Positions 60,835-64,000 of a DNA stretch of 64,000 nucleotides are shown here, piece by piece. The stretch is taken from the NCBI GenBank assembly GCA_024195265.1, contig JAJLRJ010000004.1, positions 27,540,434 to 27,604,433 of the forward strand, in the 5' to 3' direction. The DNA is from Dendrophyllia cribrosa. Taxonomy: Eukaryota; Cnidaria; Anthozoa; Scleractinia; Dendrophylliidae. The position numbers were made by a program, and so were the translations under genes. Position 1 is the stretch's first letter; every line of letters begins with the position of its first letter. A model generated the notes under the pieces. That model did not search any database, was not told the origin of the DNA, and saw only the letters and a list, made by a program, of their open reading frames with translations.

Positions 60835-61074
60835 CCCCATTCACACCAACGCTTAAACATGTTTAAATGTTGTTTAGTTTAAAACAGATTTAGAAAAATA
60901 CCTCCTAACCTCCCGTAATATTTGGAGTGAAATCTTTACTAAAATAAACTTAATTGACTTTATTACCATTCCAGGTAGTTTGAGTCATATACAATACAAG
61001 ATAGAGGCTAAAAAACGTAGTTAAACTAAACAACATTTAAACATGTTTAACCGTACGCGTTGGTGTGAATGGGG
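60835..61074. mobile_element. MITE with CCCCATTCACACCAACGC ends
   Basis: Left CCCCATTCACACCAACGC and TTAAACATGTTTAAATGTTG pair with right CAACATTTAAACATGTTTAA and GCGTTGGTGTGAATGGGG. 240 bp with about 50-bp arms, non-coding, upstream of SSR3. Confidence 0.88.
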
Positions 61075-62293
61075 CATAAGCCTGGCCTAGCTGAGGTCAC
61101 AGGTTCAATTCTGAGTGGGGATTTTAGATTTTCTAAAATCACCTCCAGAAAACTGTATCGAAACACCTTAAACATGCTTAAGGTGATGTTTCACGGGACG
61201 ATTCGCAACGACGATTTTTAGCTCAACAAAATTAACGACAGGTATTTTACACGAAACAACTTGAGTAAAATTCGTGTTTTTGGGACTTTTCCATTGTTTT
61301 TAAGCTCTCGTAAGCGACCACTCAAAGAGTCTGATTCATATAAGTCAACACTTGAATAAAAATACAACACACTGCGCTAGCAATTCGTTTATAAAAATCT
61401 TGACTTAATTACGTGTAAAAGTTCAAGGTGATTTCCGACAGTACAAAGAAAAAGTACCGTCCGAGTTGAAACCTTTTAAGACACGAGAGGGCCTGGATTT
61501 AAAGGAACACTGTCCCGCCAAAATGAAAAAAATTTCGCTTATCATATTTCTATGTCATATCGCCAAATGTCACTAAATCTTTATCGGAATAAATAAAACT
61601 TTATCGGATTAAAAGATTCTAAAGAGCTAAAAAGAAGCCATCATAGTTTTGAGATAAAGAACAGGATTGCAAGCGGGATGAAGTGAATACAGTTCGATTT
61701 CGTGGCAAGCAATCACGAAATCAAAATTGCCATTGGTGTAAAATGTTGACATTTTTAGCCATTATCTGTCTCTTTATTTTCAAGACAAGAAGCTCCAGGC
61801 CACAATCAGGAAAATACGAGGTTTTTGCTTTCTTCGTTAAAAAATTTAGGCGTTATATCGGCATAATGATAAAATGGAGATCAATATATTTTAGGACAGG
61901 AGTATTTGGCGAACATTTTATGATAACAATAAGAATGATCCTTGATTCTGCGTTTAATCAAACAGTGTAATTTGTCTTATTTACCAACACAAAATTCACG
62001 AAGCTGCTCCAGAAAACTCAACTTCTATTTTCTTCTGGATGGGATCACGTTATGTGGCTTTTCCAGAAATAAGAAAAATATCATACACAGAAAGGCGATG
62101 TAAGAAAAATGTTTTGCAAAATAGTATAACAAAATTTATTCCCAACATTTAGCCGTGAAAAATATGTCGTGCTGATAATATTGTTGCCTGTTCCTTCCTG
62201 CGATTATCACATTCTCTTCATCTCCTTCTGCCGCAGTTCATATGAATTTATTTTCATGTAGACATTTTCATATTCATAATTTCACGAGTATGA
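61075..62293. other. Stretch upstream of SSR3 without a recognised gene
   Basis: The region is AT-rich. A 95-codon plus frame at 61683-61970 includes a hydrophobic stretch (MLTFLAIICLFIF) but no known domain. AAAGGAACACTGTCCCGCCA near 61501 resembles a MITE terminus of the TTAA type without an obvious partner. Confidence 0.4.
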
Positions 62294-62550
62294 TAGAGCG
62301 ATTTTCAATTGAGTATCGAAAGTAATTTCGCGATTGCTTTGGTTTTGCATTGCTACGGCTTGTTATTGGCCAAAAAATCTCGCGCCACTTTCTCAACCAA
62401 TCAGAAGCAAAACTAAAAGCAATCGTGACTTGCATGCACGCGTTTTCCTGCGCTTGGCGCCTGCTACATGTATTTGCTTCGAGTTCTGATTGGTTCATCG
62501 GATTGTCTACGAGTTCCGTGATTGGTCAGAGTAATTACTTTGGTTTCTGC
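62294..62550. mobile_element. MITE of the AGAGCAGTTTTCAA family, 3'-truncated copy
   Basis: TAGAGCGATTTTCAATTGAG start, with interior matching the 59292 copy at high identity (CTCGCGCCACTTTCTC, GCACGCGTTTTCC, GATTGGTTCATCGGATTGT). The right terminal repeat is missing. A tRNA-like sequence begins 8 bp later. Confidence 0.8.
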
Positions 62551-62558
62551 CTCCATTT

Positions 62559-62620
62559 GGCCTTGTAGCTCAGTCGTAAAGCGTTTACACCGGAATCGCA
62601 AAGGTCATGGGTTCCGAAAC
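62559..62620 (+). ncRNA. tRNA-like fragment
   Basis: GGCCTTGTAGCTCAGTCGTA matches a tRNA 5' end and D arm, and GGTCATGGGTTCCGAAAC a damaged T arm (the B-box has an extra C). A run of nine T follows. The fragment is too short and poorly paired to be a tRNA. It lies where the MITE at 62294 loses its end. Confidence 0.4.
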
Positions 62621-62774
62621 TTTTTTTTTCAGGCCCTGATTGCAATTCCTTCTGTTTCTTTATAACTGCGTTGTCGCAGCGTTGGTCTTCTGGCTTGCAT
62701 TGCCAAATTTAACTGACATTTTGTCGGATCTTGTGTGTCAACGATTTGTGCCACTTACAAATTAACATGACAGG

Positions 62775-63217
62775 CCACAGGGAGCAGAGGAGCCAAATAG
62801 ACAAATTCGGCTAACGCATTGTTGTACCCAATTTAAACCTTTTGGGATTAGAACTCTTTGTTCGTCATATTTCCATATCAATGAAGCATTGACATGGAAA
62901 TTATATGGAAATATTGTGAACAAAGAATCTTATTCCCAGAAGGTTTGAATTGGGTACAACAATGCGTTAGCCGAATTTGTCTATTTGACCTTTACGCGTT
63001 CGATCTTCGATCTGTTGTTTTCGAGTCTGTTTTTCGCCCCAGCGGGACCCCAAGCATAATCGGAGCATTCCGTTGGGAAGCTTACCGAACGAGACACGAA
63101 CGATTGCGCTTGGGGTCCTGCTGGGGCGAAAACTCGAAAAACGCAAGACACAGCGCGCGTATAAAGCTCAAAGATCGAACGCGTAAAGTTCGAATTTGGC
63201 TCCTCTTCTCCCTGTGG
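62775..63217. mobile_element. Element built of two adjacent palindromes inside shared terminal repeats
   Basis: Outer ends CCACAGGGAGCAGAGGAGCC and GGCTCCTCTTCTCCCTGTGG are inverted repeats. Inside, AATTCGGCTAACGCATTGTT and its complement form one palindrome (about 62796-62990). GCCCCAGCGGGACCCCAAGC and its complement form a second (about 62992-63190). The 111-codon open frame across it (62894-63229) reads through both palindromes and is not protein-like. Confidence 0.75.
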
Positions 63218-63449
63218 ATAGGCCGCTGATTTGCAGTCACCGCCCTGTATTATTCATTTATGCTATTTTATCAGGGCTCCTCTGCCTACCTCGTGGCAAA
63301 ATCACGAGTTGCAAGAAAAACTGAGAAACATTGTCTAGTACAAAACCGTTTTTTTTAATTCCTAAGTATAGGCGAGAGTTGGGGCGAGAGTTGCATTTTA
63401 AAGAATTTTAATTGAGAAAAAAATATTGGGCACAAAAAAAGTTGTTAAC

Positions 63450-63504
63450 TGGTCCGTGAGAGGCTCGAACTCTCGACCTCGGCGTCGACTGAGCTAACGG
63501 ACCA
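63450..63504 (-). ncRNA. tRNA pseudogene lacking the anticodon arm
   Basis: On the minus strand the acceptor stem GGTCCGT/ACGGACC is perfect, followed by discriminator A. The T arm GAGAG TTCGAGC CTCTC is perfect. The D arm begins AGCTCAGTCG. Only 55 nt long: about 18 nt including the anticodon stem-loop are missing. Confidence 0.65.
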
Positions 63505-64000
63505 TCGACAGACAACATTTTTGTTGCGGAACGAGCGTAGCGAGTGAGCAGCAACATAATCAGGATTTAAGAGAAATATATGAGAAAACTAGTGTATCCA
63601 AAAGATAGTAATTGCTGCGGTAAATTTGTTGTAATAATGCTATTTTATCGCCTCGCTGGTATTACAGAATTTTCTCTTTCGTTTTTTGAGTGAAAGCAAA
63701 ACAAATGTAACCGGGATGAATCGACGAAAACTCCAGCTGATAAGACTAATTTTGTTTTGTATGTCACGCATCAAGTTCTTGCAATGTCTGTAGAATATTG
63801 TTGAGCAAAGGACGCGTTCACCACGAGAAAGGTGTGAAAATTTAGGTTTAACTTAATTATTGATAATGAATATGTTGCGTTACTAGCTAGCCATATCGTA
63901 TTCGCGTCTCCACATAGAGCTACACTGGTTGATAAAAGTGTCCGCAAATCTCTTAGTATTAGTTCTGTAGGGGTCGAAATTCTTCGGTCTCCTTAAATTA
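63505..64000. other. Right-edge stretch, nothing recognised
   Basis: AT-rich sequence with no convincing open frame, repeat or RNA signal. GGAACGAGCGTAGCGAGTGA at about 63530 is a locally GC-rich motif without a partner in view. Confidence 0.4.

Noticed and set aside
61683..61970. A 95-codon plus-strand frame with a hydrophobic stretch
   Set aside because: It starts in an AT-rich region without a promoter, splice or homology signal. I cannot distinguish it from chance.
62894..63229. A 111-codon plus-strand frame
   Set aside because: It reads through two palindromes of a mobile element and has no recognisable domain. Its length is explained by GC-rich palindromic sequence.

Overview
This 64 kb window is nuclear DNA of an animal, most likely an anthozoan cnidarian such as a stony coral. 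Reasons: small coding exons with GT/AG introns, AT-rich introns packed with small inverted-repeat elements and tRNA-like SINE heads, and two conserved animal proteins that can be followed exon by exon. The lineage is inferred from the general character of the proteins and repeats, not from a database search.

Layout. (1) Positions 1-334, minus strand: the first two coding exons of a cysteine-rich protein that runs off the left edge. (2) Positions 2186-51763, minus strand: a complete CHD4/Mi-2 nucleosome-remodelling ATPase gene. I traced 47 coding exons whose phases all agree; the coding length is 7107 nt, giving 2368 residues. Order: CHDNT, two PHD fingers, two chromodomains, SNF2 helicase lobes, DUF1087, CHDCT1, a long Lys/Glu-rich linker, CHDCT2, and a Pro/Thr/Ser/Ala-rich tail ending in the conserved VICLD motif. 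(3) Positions 54889-60369, minus strand: a complete five-exon SSR3 gene (translocon-associated protein gamma, 182 residues). (4) Positions 60400-64000: no recognisable gene, but a cluster of inverted-repeat elements and tRNA-like pieces.

Two other coding items lie inside CHD4 introns. One is a pogo/Tigger-like transposase frame (5569-6840, minus), open over 423 codons but lacking two of its three catalytic acidic residues. The other is a probable small two-exon gene on the opposite strand (43892-44491, plus; 67 residues) of unknown function.

The non-coding DNA is dominated by miniature transposons: hAT-like with an 8-bp target duplication, elements flanked by TTAA, pogo/mariner-like with TA duplications, and many long foldbacks. 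A dispersed element family also carries an internal 88-bp minisatellite. One MITE abuts a CHD4 splice donor and another sits next to the SSR3 start. CHD4 acts in nuclear chromatin remodelling and SSR3 in the ER membrane at the Sec61 translocon. They are simply neighbours in the same orientation, with no functional link evident.
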